Assembly (NCBI RefSeq): GCF_001509585.1
Contig: NZ_LNCI01000010.1
Location: forward strand, 1-64,000
DNA length: 64,000 nucleotides
Direction of reading: 5' to 3'
From: Tropicimonas marinistellae
Lineage (GTDB): Bacteria > Pseudomonadota > Alphaproteobacteria > Rhodobacterales > Rhodobacteraceae
This document shows positions 1-8,236 of this stretch, one piece after another. A program made the position numbers and the translations under genes. Under the pieces are notes generated by a model. The model was not told where the DNA came from. It did not search any database and saw only the letters and a list, made by a program, of their open reading frames with translations. Within the stretch, counting starts at the first letter, position 1. Each line of letters starts with the position of its first letter.

Positions 1-23
1 TTCGATTCCCCTACGGACTGCCA
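1..23 (+). tRNA. 3' end of a tRNA, probably tRNA-Glu (cut by the window edge)
   Basis: The first 23 bases fit the T-loop and 3' half of a tRNA. TTCGATT is the T-loop, CCCCT the 3' T-stem, ACGGACT the 3' acceptor strand, G the discriminator, and CCA is encoded. The order TTCGA-TCCCCTA followed by a G-CCA end resembles bacterial tRNA-Glu. The 5' two thirds, including the anticodon, lie outside the window, so the identity is an inference. A tRNA 3' end left as an attachment-site copy would look the same. Confidence 0.6.
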
Positions 24-213
24 CCTTCGCCCCAATAGCGTAGTACTGGTGGAACACTCACCACAGATCCGGCTGAGCTTCGGCTGCGCTGCCAATGGCT
101 CGCCTTTCAACGGCAAAGCCAGTTCTGACACCAAGCACATAGGTGACGGCAGATCGAGGCTGGACCCCACCCAGTTGGGCTCCTAGTGTGCGCGCGCTGA
201 GATGGAGGCATTC

Positions 214-1074
214 ATGGCGGTCGGCACCAATATCCGAACCTATTTCGAGGGCACTTGGCACAACGGCGATGTACCTATCATGCGGGCGGCCGACCACGGG
301 TCGTGGCTTGGCAGTTCCGTTTTCGACGGCGCACGCATGTTCGAGGGAGTAACGCCGGATCTCGACGCGCATTGCGCACGGGTGAACCGCTCAGCCGAAG
401 CGCTGATGATCACGCCGACGCTGACGACCGGAGAAATGGTGGAGATTGCCCGAGAGGGGCTGGCGGCCTATGCACCGGGCGCGGCTGTGTACATCCGGCC
501 AATGTACTGGGCACTGGAGGGCAATGAACTTGGCGTGCTGCCTATGCCCGGCGCGACTGGCTTCGCGATGTGCCTGGAAGAGATCCCGATGCCGCCCGCC
601 GACAAGGCGACGACGTTAACGCGCACCCGATTCCGCCGTCCTGTCCTGGAATCGAGCGTGTGCAATGCCAAGGCCGGTTGCCTCTATCCCAACAACGCCA
701 GGATGCTGGCGGAGGCGCAGGCGAAAGGGTTTGGAAACGCGCTGGTCGCGGACGCGCTCGGGAATGTTGCCGAAACGGCAACGGCGAACGTTTTCATGGT
801 GAAGGACGGGGTCGTGTTCACACCCATCGCCAACGGCACGTTCTTGTCGGGCATCACCCGGGCGCGGCACATCGCCAACCTGCGGGCGGACGGTATCGAC
901 GTCGTCGAAACGGTTCTGAGCTTCGAGGATTTTGAGGCCGCAGACGAGGTATTCCTGTCGGGCAATCTGTCCAAGGTCACGCCGGTCTTCGCGTTCGACG
1001 ACATCTCGTACCAGATTGGCCCGGTCACGCGGCGCACACGGAATCTCTATTGGGACTGGGCGCTGTCGGCCTAG
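214..1074 (+). CDS. ilvE: Branched-chain amino acid aminotransferase
   Basis: A 286-residue fold-type IV PLP aminotransferase. It should transfer the amino group between glutamate and the 2-oxo acids of valine, leucine and isoleucine in the cytoplasm. The catalytic lysine is seen as K153 in NAKAGCLYPN, followed by the family block ALGNVAETATANVF and the TPIANGTFLSGITR loop. ATG 214 is preferred over the in-frame ATG 202 because a GGAGG at 204-208 sits five bases before it. The stop overlaps the stop of the convergent membrane-protein gene by four bases. Other class IV enzymes (D-amino acid transaminase, aminodeoxychorismate lyase) are less likely given the length and blocks. Confidence 0.9.
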   Translation: MAVGTNIRTYFEGTWHNGDVPIMRAADHGSWLGSSVFDGARMFEGVTPDLDAHCARVNRSAEALMITPTLTTGEMVEIAREGLAAYAPGAAVYIRPMYWALEGNELGVLPMPGATGFAMCLEEIPMPPADKATTLTRTRFRRPVLESSVCNAKAGCLYPNNARMLAEAQAKGFGNALVADALGNVAETATANVFMVKDGVVFTPIANGTFLSGITRARHIANLRADGIDVVETVLSFEDFEAADEVFLSGNLSKVTPVFAFDDISYQIGPVTRRTRNLYWDWALSA

Positions 1075-1811
1075 ACCGGCGACCGGGTTCGGGCTTTTCC
1101 AAGAGCCTGGACTGCGAAGAGAAAGAATCCGAACCCCAGCATCAGCTCAAAAGGCTCCTGTTCCTTGCCTGAGACGAACCGCGGCTCCAGAAACTCCGGC
1201 ACCGTCATGCCTTGTGGAACGTCGTGCAGCACTGGTACGAGCTCGTAGTATATGTAGAGTAACGCTGGCAGCAGGAAGAAATGGGCAAGCGACCTTGGTG
1301 CGGTCAGAAGTTCCAGCGCCCGCGGAGCCCTTTCGCCCAGTAACGGTGTCAGAAGAATACGACCGAACGCCCCGTACAAGCCGACGGAAATGAACGCCAG
1401 ATGGAGGGGAAAGCCACTCACGTTGTGGAAGTTGAACTCGTCCTTCTCGTTAATCGCCGAAACGGCCTCCGGCGTCGCGTAGTCAAAAACTCGCTGTCCC
1501 CAGCTCGCTTCTTCCCCCGCAATAACAAATAGACCCCCGGCGAAAACGAGATAGAGAACGGCGTAGACACGCTCGTTCCTCCACAGGCGCCCCGACGCAA
1601 CGACCGCGAGCGCCGCTGCCGCGAGATACAGCACAGCTGTCAGCCACTCCACGGGCCCATCCTCACGGATGATCCAAGCATATTTTTGGGCATTTTCGGC
1701 CTTTGCGGCGAAAATGACGACCGCCGCAGCAACCGGAAGCAGCAATAGGATCGCCGACATGGCAGATCGGTGATCTTGTGAACGAACAGTCGAAAATACG
1801 GGTATTGTCAT
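1071..1811 (-). CDS. Multi-pass membrane protein of unknown function
   Basis: A 246-residue protein with about six predicted hydrophobic segments: residues ~18-35, ~55-75, ~82-98, ~133-150, ~172-190 and ~222-240. A conserved-looking acidic motif, AGEEASWGQR, lies near residue 100 between helices. I do not recognise a characterised family; membrane proteins with a similar EEASWGQR loop occur as hypotheticals. ATG 1811 follows a GGGGGAG about seven bases upstream; an internal ATG at 1760 is a less likely start. The gene is convergent with ilvE and overlaps its stop codon by four bases, and is divergent from uspA across 235 bp. Confidence 0.7.
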   Translation of the reverse strand: MTIPVFSTVRSQDHRSAMSAILLLLPVAAAVVIFAAKAENAQKYAWIIREDGPVEWLTAVLYLAAAALAVVASGRLWRNERVYAVLYLVFAGGLFVIAGEEASWGQRVFDYATPEAVSAINEKDEFNFHNVSGFPLHLAFISVGLYGAFGRILLTPLLGERAPRALELLTAPRSLAHFFLLPALLYIYYELVPVLHDVPQGMTVPEFLEPRFVSGKEQEPFELMLGFGFFLFAVQALGKARTRSPV

Positions 1812-2046
1812 TCAGAACTCCCCCAAAACACGAACCAACTACGAATTACGCGCTCCCCCCGAGCGCAATTGGCGGGGACGAACCTTACGCTTCGTCACCC
1901 CCATCCAGTCAACTCATTTTTGTCACAAAAACGTCATATCACTGTTACTTTTCGAGAATGTTAGCGAGGGTTTGGCTCTCGGGGAGGATATGAGTTGATC
2001 CCGCGAGGCTGGTCGTACAGGATCCCGCTGCTGGAGGACCTGACCC

Positions 2047-2502
2047 ATGCGCAAGTTCCTTGTCGTTCTCGACGACACCCGCGAATGCCTTAACGCGATG
2101 CGATTTGCCGCGATGCGAGCGGCGCACACGGGCGGCGGGGTGGAGATTCTCTCGATTATCCCACCGGAGGAGTTCCAGCACTGGATCGGCGTGGCCGACA
2201 TTATGCGCGCAGAGGCACGAGAACGAATCGAGGTCCATTTCGAAGTCTTCGCGAAATGGATGCGCGATCGGCAGGGAGTAGACCCGAACCTCGTGATCCG
2301 CGAGGGCGAGCCGGTCCCGGAACTCCTGGCGCAGATTCGGGAAGATCCGGACATTGGCGTTTTGGTGCTTGGTGCGGGCACTGGCAAGGGAGGCCCTGGC
2401 CCGCTGGTGACGCAACTCACACGAAATGCCGGCACTTTGCCGGTTCCGGTCACCATCGTCCCCGGCTCGCTTTCGAAAGAGCGACTGGAAATGGTGAGCT
2501 GA
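2047..2502 (+). CDS. Universal stress protein (UspA family)
   Basis: A 151-residue single-domain Usp protein. It begins with the beta-strand RKFLVVLDDT carrying the early Asp of the nucleotide-binding fold. It ends with a VLVLGAGTG...P glycine loop and PVTIVPGSLS, which matches the family's G-x2-G-x9-G-[ST] ATP-binding region only loosely. Cytoplasmic stress or adaptation protein. GGAGG at 2034-2038 lies eight bases before the ATG. It stands alone between a divergent membrane protein and the Irr-regulated nfu gene. Usp proteins are often induced by low oxygen in this group, but I see no clear FNR box upstream. Confidence 0.85.
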   Translation: MRKFLVVLDDTRECLNAMRFAAMRAAHTGGGVEILSIIPPEEFQHWIGVADIMRAEARERIEVHFEVFAKWMRDRQGVDPNLVIREGEPVPELLAQIREDPDIGVLVLGAGTGKGGPGPLVTQLTRNAGTLPVPVTIVPGSLSKERLEMVS

Positions 2503-2590
2503 CAAGCCGACGGAACGCCGACCCGCCTGTCGTGCGCGTCAAGCAACACGACCACACGTCCACAGAGCCGGGTTCGCGCACTCATCATAC

Positions 2591-2606
2591 TTTAGAATAA
2601 TTCTAG
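2591..2606. promoter_or_regulatory. Iron control element (Irr box)
   Basis: TTTAGAATAATTCTAG is an inverted repeat (TAGAA / TTCTA) that matches the ICE motif bound by the heme-responsive regulator Irr in Alphaproteobacteria (consensus close to TTTAGAA-N3-TTCTAAA). It ends six bases before a -35-like TTGACA. Irr usually represses genes of iron use when iron is scarce, which suits an Fe-S carrier gene downstream. The assignment rests on motif resemblance. Confidence 0.7.
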
Positions 2607-2611
2607 GTGGA

Positions 2612-2642
2612 TTGACACGGCCACGCGCAGGGCGCATATACT
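2612..2642 (+). promoter_or_regulatory. Sigma-70-type promoter of the nfu-tsaB-rimI operon
   Basis: TTGACA at 2612-2617 is a perfect -35 hexamer. CATATA at 2635-2640 (17-base spacer), or TATACT at 2637-2642 (19-base spacer), serves as -10. The start codon at 2669 follows at a normal distance, with an AGAGAGG ribosome site between. The adjoining Irr box is placed to block or modulate polymerase binding. Confidence 0.65.
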
Positions 2643-2668
2643 GACCACCCCTCCAGAGAGGCATACTC

Positions 2669-3235
2669 ATGTTTATTCAAACCGAATCCACGCCGAACCC
2701 CGCGACACTGAAGTTCCTTCCTGGCCAGACAGTGCTCGAGGCTGGAACCGCGGATTTCCCGTCTGCTGAAGCGGCCGGAACCTCGCCGCTTGCCAGTCGC
2801 GTCTTCGCCGTGAGCGGCGTGACGGGTGTGTTTTTCGGCACTGATTTCATCACTGTGACGAAGGCCGAAACTGTCGATTGGGAGCATGTCAAACCGGCAA
2901 TCCTTGGCGCGATCATGGAGCATTTCCAATCGGGCCAACCTGCAATTGCTGATGGCGAGGCAGCTGTGGGTAGCGGTCACGCCGAACATCATGGCGAAGA
3001 TGCGGAGTTGGTAAGCCAGATCAAGGAGTTGCTGGACACTCGTGTGCGCCCAGCCGTGGCTCAGGATGGTGGCGACATCACATTCCACGGCTTCGACCGC
3101 GGGGTTGTCTACCTCCACATGCAAGGCGCCTGTGCCGGTTGCCCCTCTTCCACGCTGACGCTGAAAATGGGGATCGAAAACCTTTTGCGGCATTACATCC
3201 CGGAGGTCGTCGAGGTTCGCCCGGTTGCGGTCTGA
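2669..3235 (+). CDS. NfuA/NifU-like Fe-S cluster carrier
   Basis: A 188-residue protein with an N-terminal Nfu domain (residues 1-~88, starting MFIQTESTPNPATLKF, typical of mitochondrial and alphaproteobacterial NFU1) and a C-terminal NifU domain (residues ~112-185). The C-terminal domain holds the cluster-binding C155-A-G-C158. A histidine- and acid-rich linker (~95-112) joins them. It should accept a [4Fe-4S] cluster and pass it to target apoproteins in the cytoplasm. An Irr box and promoter lie directly upstream, so iron status probably controls it. tsaB starts inside its last codons, suggesting translational coupling. Confidence 0.9.
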   Translation: MFIQTESTPNPATLKFLPGQTVLEAGTADFPSAEAAGTSPLASRVFAVSGVTGVFFGTDFITVTKAETVDWEHVKPAILGAIMEHFQSGQPAIADGEAAVGSGHAEHHGEDAELVSQIKELLDTRVRPAVAQDGGDITFHGFDRGVVYLHMQGACAGCPSSTLTLKMGIENLLRHYIPEVVEVRPVAV

Positions 3236-3884
3236 GCCAACCATACTCGCATTCGACACATCGGCCGCGCATTGCGCGGCCGCTTTGTTGTCTGAGGACC
3301 GTGTTCTCGCCAGACGATCTGAGACGATGTCGAAGGGTCAGGCGGAACGGCTGATGCCATTGCTTCAAAAGGTCCTGGACGAGGGGCGTACGCGCCTGGA
3401 AGATCTCGACGCGATCGGCGTCGGCATCGGCCCGGGGAACTTCACCGGCACGCGGCTCTCCGTCGCAGCGGCGCGCGGGCTGGCGTTGTCGCTGGGCATC
3501 CCGGCAATTGGCGTAGGTACCCTGGAGGCGATGGCCCTGGGCACTGACGGCCCCGTGCTGTGCAGTCTCGATGGACGAAGGGAAAAGTTCTACGTTCAGG
3601 TCTTCCACGACGAAACACGGACAGCACCCGGGCTGTTTTCCTTTGACGAGATACCCTGGCCCGCGTCGGAGACGAACGTCGCCGTAATCGGCCACCGGGC
3701 CGAAGAGCTGGCGAACGCGTCAGGGAGCGCGGTTTGCACACCCAGCTATCCACTTGCAGAGGCCATCGCGCGGATCGCGGCGGCGCGGATGCAGGAAGGA
3801 ACGCAACCCCGCCCCGCCCCGCTCTATATCCGCCCCGCAGACGCCGCCCCGCCCGCAGACCCGCCTCCCATGATCTTGCCGTGA
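3225..3884 (+). CDS. tsaB: tRNA threonylcarbamoyladenosine synthesis protein TsaB
   Basis: A 219-residue TsaB-type ASKHA protein, partner of TsaD in making t6A37 on ANN-decoding tRNAs. The N-terminal ILAFDTSAAHCAAAL strand-loop and the GVGIGPGNFTGTR motif (residues ~65-77) are diagnostic. The usual catalytic metal residues of TsaD are absent, as expected for TsaB. The start is a TTG at 3225 that overlaps nfu by 11 bases; no ATG or GTG lies between it and the first conserved strand. rimI begins in its stop codon, giving the common tsaB-rimI pair. Confidence 0.9.
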   Translation: MRSEPTILAFDTSAAHCAAALLSEDRVLARRSETMSKGQAERLMPLLQKVLDEGRTRLEDLDAIGVGIGPGNFTGTRLSVAAARGLALSLGIPAIGVGTLEAMALGTDGPVLCSLDGRREKFYVQVFHDETRTAPGLFSFDEIPWPASETNVAVIGHRAEELANASGSAVCTPSYPLAEAIARIAAARMQEGTQPRPAPLYIRPADAAPPADPPPMILP

Positions 3885-4300
3885 CGCCTGAGGCGCTTGC
3901 AGCCTTGCACCACCGGTGTTTCGAGACGCCGCGGCCTTGGAGTGCGGCGGAGTTTTCCGGGCTTCTCGAAGGCTCCGGCGTCTTCCTGACCGCCGACGAG
4001 GACAATCGCGGCTTCGCCCTCGGCCGGGTGATCATCGATGAAGTGGAATTGCTGACATTGGCGGTCGCTCCCACGGCGCGGCGGCAAGGGATTGGACGCC
4101 GGTTGCTCGCGGCCTTCGAGCGAGATGCGGCCAGTCGCGGCGCACGCCTGGCAATTCTCGAAGTCAGCGCGGCAAATGCACCTGCCATCGCGCTCTACGG
4201 AGCCACCGGGTACCGACAAACGGGCCGCCGACCGGGCTATTACCGCGCTCAAAACGGCTCCTGCGAGGACGCGTTGATCTACTGCAAGGCGCTTTCCTGA
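3881..4300 (+). CDS. rimI: Ribosomal protein S18-alanine N-acetyltransferase (RimI-like GNAT)
   Basis: A 139-residue GNAT acetyltransferase. The acetyl-CoA loop is seen in LAVAPTARRQGIGRRLL (Q/R-x-x-G-x-G/A form), followed by LEVSAANAPAIALYGATGY, the RimI signature. It should acetylate the N-terminal alanine of ribosomal protein S18, though small GNATs vary in substrate. The start is taken as the GTG at 3881, which shares GTGA with the tsaB stop. The longer reading from 3734 would run through tsaB in another frame and is arginine/proline-rich noise. Confidence 0.85.
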   Translation: MTPEALAALHHRCFETPRPWSAAEFSGLLEGSGVFLTADEDNRGFALGRVIIDEVELLTLAVAPTARRQGIGRRLLAAFERDAASRGARLAILEVSAANAPAIALYGATGYRQTGRRPGYYRAQNGSCEDALIYCKALS

Positions 4301-4345
4301 CAGGCTGCCCCAACGTCGCGCACCACTGACAGGATGAAAAACCGG

Positions 4346-4375
4346 TTGACCCCCCTTTGCTGCTGCGGCCTTAAT
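4346..4375 (+). promoter_or_regulatory. Probable promoter of the nucleoside ABC operon
   Basis: TTGACC at 4346-4351 and CTTAAT at 4370-4375 (18-base spacer) are a fair -35/-10 pair, 90 bases before the binding-protein start at 4466. No clear operator is visible. A GATC-containing near palindrome follows at about 4384-4401. Confidence 0.4.
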
Positions 4376-4465
4376 TCTCCTGTGATCCGAAAGAGATCGT
4401 GACTCATTCGTATGTCGAGCCACCCGGCCCGGCGCCATAAACAAAATCCAACCGGGAGATACCCA

Positions 4466-5464
4466 ATGACATTCATGCGGAGCATTCTCGGCGCTGCGGC
4501 AACACTGGCGCTGGTCGCCGGCACGGCTGCAGCCGACCCCGCCATCATCTTCGATCTCGGCGGCAAGTTCGACAAGTCGTTCAACGAATCCGCCTATACC
4601 GGCGCGAAACGCTGGGCCGAAGCCAACGGCGGCGAGTTCCGCGAAATCGAGATGCAATCCGAAGCACAGCGCGAGCAGGCCCTGCGTCGCCTGGCTGAAG
4701 CCGGGTCCAACCCGATCGTCATGACCGGCTTTGCCTTCGGCAATGTGCTGGGCGAGGTTGCCCCAGATTATCCCGACACCTCCTTTGCCATCATCGACGC
4801 GGTCGTCGAACAACCCAACGTGCGGTCGGTGGTCTTCTCGGAGCATGAAGGCTCCTACCTCGTGGGCATGTTGGCCGCGAAGGCCTCCGCCTCGGGCACC
4901 GTGGGCTTCATCGGCGGCATGGACATTCCGCTGATCCGCAAGTTTGCCTGTGGTTACGCCGAGGGCGTTCTAGCGGTGAACCCAGATGCAACGGTTCTTT
5001 CCAACATGACCGGCACCACACCGGCGGCATGGAACGACCCGGTGAAGGGCTCCGAACTGACCAAGGCGCAAATCGCACAGGGCGCTGACGTCATCTATGC
5101 CGCAGCCGGCGGCACTGGCGTGGGCGTGCTTCAAGCCGCGGCGGATGCCGACAGCGTGCTCTCCATCGGCGTGGACAGCAACCAGAACCACCTGCACCCG
5201 GGCAAGGTTCTGACCTCCATGGTCAAGCGCGTGGACAACGCGGTGGAGAAGGCCTTCAACGATGGTCCCGGTTTCGAGACCGGCGTGATGGTCATGGGCC
5301 TCGCCAATGACGGTGTCGGCTTCGCCCTGGACGACAACAACGCCGAACTGGTCTCCGACGAGATGGCTGCCGAGGTGAATGCTGCCGCGGAGAAAATCGC
5401 CTCGGGCGAATTGTCGGTGCATGACTACTACTCCGACAACGCCTGCCCGCATCTGCAATTCTGA
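4466..5464 (+). CDS. BMP-family substrate-binding protein (nucleoside ABC importer)
   Basis: A 332-residue periplasmic binding protein of the BMP/Med/PnrA family, which binds purine nucleosides in characterised members. A signal peptide (residues 1-~22, FMRSILGAAATLALVAG..AAA) precedes the first strand PAIIFDLGGKFDKSFNESAY, whose D-x-S-F-N motif contacts the nucleoside. FGGMDIPLIRKF-like (IGGMDIPLIRKFACGY) and IYAAAGGTGVGV blocks follow. GGGAG at 4454-4458 sets ATG 4466. A strong hairpin after the stop separates it from the ATPase gene, as expected when the binding protein must be made in excess. Confidence 0.9.
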   Translation: MTFMRSILGAAATLALVAGTAAADPAIIFDLGGKFDKSFNESAYTGAKRWAEANGGEFREIEMQSEAQREQALRRLAEAGSNPIVMTGFAFGNVLGEVAPDYPDTSFAIIDAVVEQPNVRSVVFSEHEGSYLVGMLAAKASASGTVGFIGGMDIPLIRKFACGYAEGVLAVNPDATVLSNMTGTTPAAWNDPVKGSELTKAQIAQGADVIYAAAGGTGVGVLQAAADADSVLSIGVDSNQNHLHPGKVLTSMVKRVDNAVEKAFNDGPGFETGVMVMGLANDGVGFALDDNNAELVSDEMAAEVNAAAEKIASGELSVHDYYSDNACPHLQF

Positions 5465-5492
5465 TCCTGGCAGGATCCAGCGTTAGATGAAG

Positions 5493-5527
5493 AGGGCCGC
5501 GTAGCGCGTTGCGGCGCGGCCCTTTTT
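5493..5527 (+). terminator. Hairpin with T-tract between binding protein and ATPase genes
   Basis: AGGGCCGCG (5493-5501) pairs with CGCGGCCCT (5515-5523), followed by a run of five T (5523-5527). The next gene of the same operon starts 20 bases later, so this probably acts as a partial terminator or mRNA stabiliser that lowers expression of the transporter genes relative to the binding protein. Confidence 0.75.
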
Positions 5528-5547
5528 CCAAAAATCGGGGGTGGTGG

Positions 5548-7131
5548 ATGAAGGATCTCGCGGACAATTCCGGCCAGCCGTCGGGCGCCATGCCGGACGC
5601 GCCACCGGCTATTGAGCTACGCGGCATCTCCAAGGCTTTCGGGCCGGTGCAGGCCAACAAGGACATCTCGCTCAGCGTCGCCAAGGGAGCAATCCACGGC
5701 ATTATCGGCGAGAATGGCGCAGGCAAGTCCACGCTGATGTCGATCCTCTACGGCTTCTACAAGGCCGACGCGGGGGAAATCCTGATCAACGGCGCCCCCA
5801 CCGATATCCCAGACAGCCAGGCCGCGATCGCTGCCGGTATTGGGATGGTATTCCAGCATTTCAAACTCGTGGAGAATTTCTCCGTTCTGGAAAACGTGGT
5901 GCTCGGCGCGGAGGATGGGGCGCTGCTGCGCACGACGATGTCCAAAGCGCGCAAACACCTCACCGAGATCGCCGAAGAATACGAAATGAACGTCGATCCC
6001 GACGCGCTGATCGAGGAAATCGGCGTGGGTATGCAGCAGCGGGTGGAGATCCTGAAGTCACTCTACCGCCACGCCGACATCCTGATCCTCGACGAGCCCA
6101 CGGGCGTGCTGACCCCGGCGGAAGCAGACCACCTGTTCCGCATTCTGCGCGGACTGAAGGACGAGGGAAAGACGATCATCCTGATCACCCACAAGCTCCG
6201 GGAGATCATGGAAGTGACCGACACGGTTTCGGTGATGCGCCGCGGAGAGATGACCGCGACGGTGAAAACCGCCGAAACCAGCCCCGAAGAGCTTGCCGAA
6301 CTGATGGTCGGGCGCAAGGTGCTGCTGCGCGTGGACAAGAAACCGGCACAACCGGGCGAGACGATCCTGAAGGTTTCTGACCTTCGGGTCGTGGACGACG
6401 ACAACGTGGAGCGGCTCAAGGGTGTCTCGCTTCAGGTTCGCGCGGGCGAGATCCTCGGCATCGCGGGCGTGGCCGGCAACGGCCAGTCGGAGTTGCTGAA
6501 CGTGTTGGGCGGCATCACGCGCGCCACCGGGTCTGTGCAGGTCAACGGTCAGGAGATCGACCTCACCGGCAAGCACTCCGATGGCCGCTCGCGGCGCGAA
6601 CGCGGGATCAGCCACGTGCCCGAAGACCGCCAGCGGGCGGGCCTGATCATGGATTTCTCCGCCTGGGAGAACATCGTCTTCGGGTATCAGTGGGACCCGG
6701 CGTGCAACAACGGCATGTTGATGGACAACGACGGCATCCGCCGCGAAACCGCTGGAAAGATGGAGCGTTTCGACGTGCGTCCGCCGGATTGCTACTTGGC
6801 AGCCAAGAGTTTCTCTGGCGGCAACCAGCAGAAAATCGTGCTGGCTCGCGAGATCGAGCGGAACCCCGATCTGCTGCTGGTCGGCCAACCGACCCGCGGC
6901 GTGGATATCGGCGCCATCGAGTTCATCCATCAGCGGATCATCGAACTCAGGGACGCGGGCAAGGCGATCCTGCTTGTGTCGGTGGAACTAGATGAGATCA
7001 TGGGGCTTTCGGACCGCATTGCCGTGATGTTCGACGGCCGCATCATGGGCGAGCGCTTGCCGGGTGAAACCGACGAGCGCGAGCTGGGCCTCCTCATGGC
7101 CGGTGTGACGAGCGGCGAAGGAGCGGCGTGA
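5548..7131 (+). CDS. Nucleoside ABC importer, double ATPase subunit
   Basis: A 527-residue ATPase with two ABC domains, as in sugar and nucleoside importers (RbsA, YufO/NupO). Domain 1 has Walker A GENGAGKST (residues 54-62), a degenerate signature (VGMQQRVEI) and Walker B LILDEPTGVLTP. Domain 2 has the degraded Walker A GVAGNGQSE and a full signature SFSGGNQQKI. The usual DEPTAVLTP reads DEPTGVLTP. ATG 5548 is chosen for the GGGGGTGG just upstream and because the extra upstream codons would lie in the terminator. The permease gene overlaps its stop (TGATG). Confidence 0.9.
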   Translation: MKDLADNSGQPSGAMPDAPPAIELRGISKAFGPVQANKDISLSVAKGAIHGIIGENGAGKSTLMSILYGFYKADAGEILINGAPTDIPDSQAAIAAGIGMVFQHFKLVENFSVLENVVLGAEDGALLRTTMSKARKHLTEIAEEYEMNVDPDALIEEIGVGMQQRVEILKSLYRHADILILDEPTGVLTPAEADHLFRILRGLKDEGKTIILITHKLREIMEVTDTVSVMRRGEMTATVKTAETSPEELAELMVGRKVLLRVDKKPAQPGETILKVSDLRVVDDDNVERLKGVSLQVRAGEILGIAGVAGNGQSELLNVLGGITRATGSVQVNGQEIDLTGKHSDGRSRRERGISHVPEDRQRAGLIMDFSAWENIVFGYQWDPACNNGMLMDNDGIRRETAGKMERFDVRPPDCYLAAKSFSGGNQQKIVLAREIERNPDLLLVGQPTRGVDIGAIEFIHQRIIELRDAGKAILLVSVELDEIMGLSDRIAVMFDGRIMGERLPGETDERELGLLMAGVTSGEGAA

Positions 7132-8234
7132 TGGATGTGATGCCCAAATGGGCCGATGTAGTGCTGGTGCCACTCATTAGCCTTCTGCTCGCCTTCGCGA
7201 TCTCCGCCCTTGTCATCCTCGGGATCGGCAAAGACCCGGTGGAAGCGGTGAAGCTCATGGTCACCGGGGCTTTCGGATCCACCTATGGCTGGGGCTACAC
7301 GCTCTTCTATGCCACAAACTTCATCTTCACCGGGCTTGCGTTCGCCGTGGCCTCGCACGCGAGCCTGTTCAACATCGGGTCGGAGGGACAGGCGACGCTG
7401 GGTGGGCTCGGCGTGGCGCTCGTTTGTCTTGCCCTGCCCTGGCCCCACTGGGCGCTGGCCCTGCCGGCGGCGATGATCGGCGGCGCCCTCTTCGGGGCCG
7501 CCTGGGCTTTCCTGCCTGCGTGGCTTCAGGCCAAACGCGGCAGCCATATCGTGATCACCACGATCATGTTCAACTTCATCGGCGCGGCGGTGTTGAACTA
7601 CATGCTGGTGAACGTCTTGCGTCCCGAGGGCTCGCAGGATCCCGCCTCGGCCAATTTCCCGCCCGGCACCAACCTGCCCACATTGCATGAAATCCTCGGC
7701 GTGTTCGGAATTCCCTTTTCCAAGGCCGCACCGGTCAACGTCAGTTTCCTCATCGCGTTGCTCGCCTGCGTGCTGGTCTGGCTTCTGATCTGGCGTACCC
7801 GCTTCGGTTTCGAATTGCGGGCTTTCGGAAAATCGGAATCGGCGGCGGTCTACGCGGGGATCTCCCCGGCCAGGATCATCATCGTGGCGATGCTGATCTC
7901 GGGCGGGCTCTCGGGGTTGATGGCGATCAACAACGTGATGGGCGAGGCAGAGCGCCTCGTACTGAACTCGGTGGAAGGCGCGGGTTTCATCGGCATCGCG
8001 GTGGCGCTGATGGGGCGCAATCATCCCGTGGGTGTCGCTCTGGCGGCGCTGCTCTTCGGCTTCCTCTATCAGGGCGGCGCTGAACTGGCGCTTTGGATGT
8101 CAATTCCTCGGGAGTTGATCGTGGTAATCCAGGGGCTTGTGATCCTCTTCACGGGCGCGCTCGACAACATGGTGCGCATGCCGATTGAGAAGCTGTTCCT
8201 GGCCATGCGGCGCAGTGCGAAGGCGGGAGAATAG
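7131..8234 (+). CDS. Nucleoside ABC importer, permease subunit 1
   Basis: A 367-residue membrane subunit of the BPD_transp_2 (branched-chain/ribose) superfamily with about nine hydrophobic segments. The conserved FNIGSEGQATLGGLG block (~residues 82-96), which contacts the ATPase, and the LRAFGKSESAAVYAGI motif near residue 235 identify it as the NupP/YufP type. ATG 7131 shares a base with the ATPase stop; a GTG three bases earlier is an alternative. A GGAG precedes it. Three bases separate it from permease 2. Confidence 0.9.
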   Translation: MDVMPKWADVVLVPLISLLLAFAISALVILGIGKDPVEAVKLMVTGAFGSTYGWGYTLFYATNFIFTGLAFAVASHASLFNIGSEGQATLGGLGVALVCLALPWPHWALALPAAMIGGALFGAAWAFLPAWLQAKRGSHIVITTIMFNFIGAAVLNYMLVNVLRPEGSQDPASANFPPGTNLPTLHEILGVFGIPFSKAAPVNVSFLIALLACVLVWLLIWRTRFGFELRAFGKSESAAVYAGISPARIIIVAMLISGGLSGLMAINNVMGEAERLVLNSVEGAGFIGIAVALMGRNHPVGVALAALLFGFLYQGGAELALWMSIPRELIVVIQGLVILFTGALDNMVRMPIEKLFLAMRRSAKAGE

Positions 8235-8236
8235 AA

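Noticed and set aside
1-213. Mobile element or attachment site at the left edge
   Set aside because: A tRNA 3' end is present but no integrase, second att copy or composition break can be seen in the window.
1812-2046. FNR box before the uspA gene (TTGATCCCGCGAGG)
   Set aside because: Only the left half-site fits; the right half (ATCAA) is missing.
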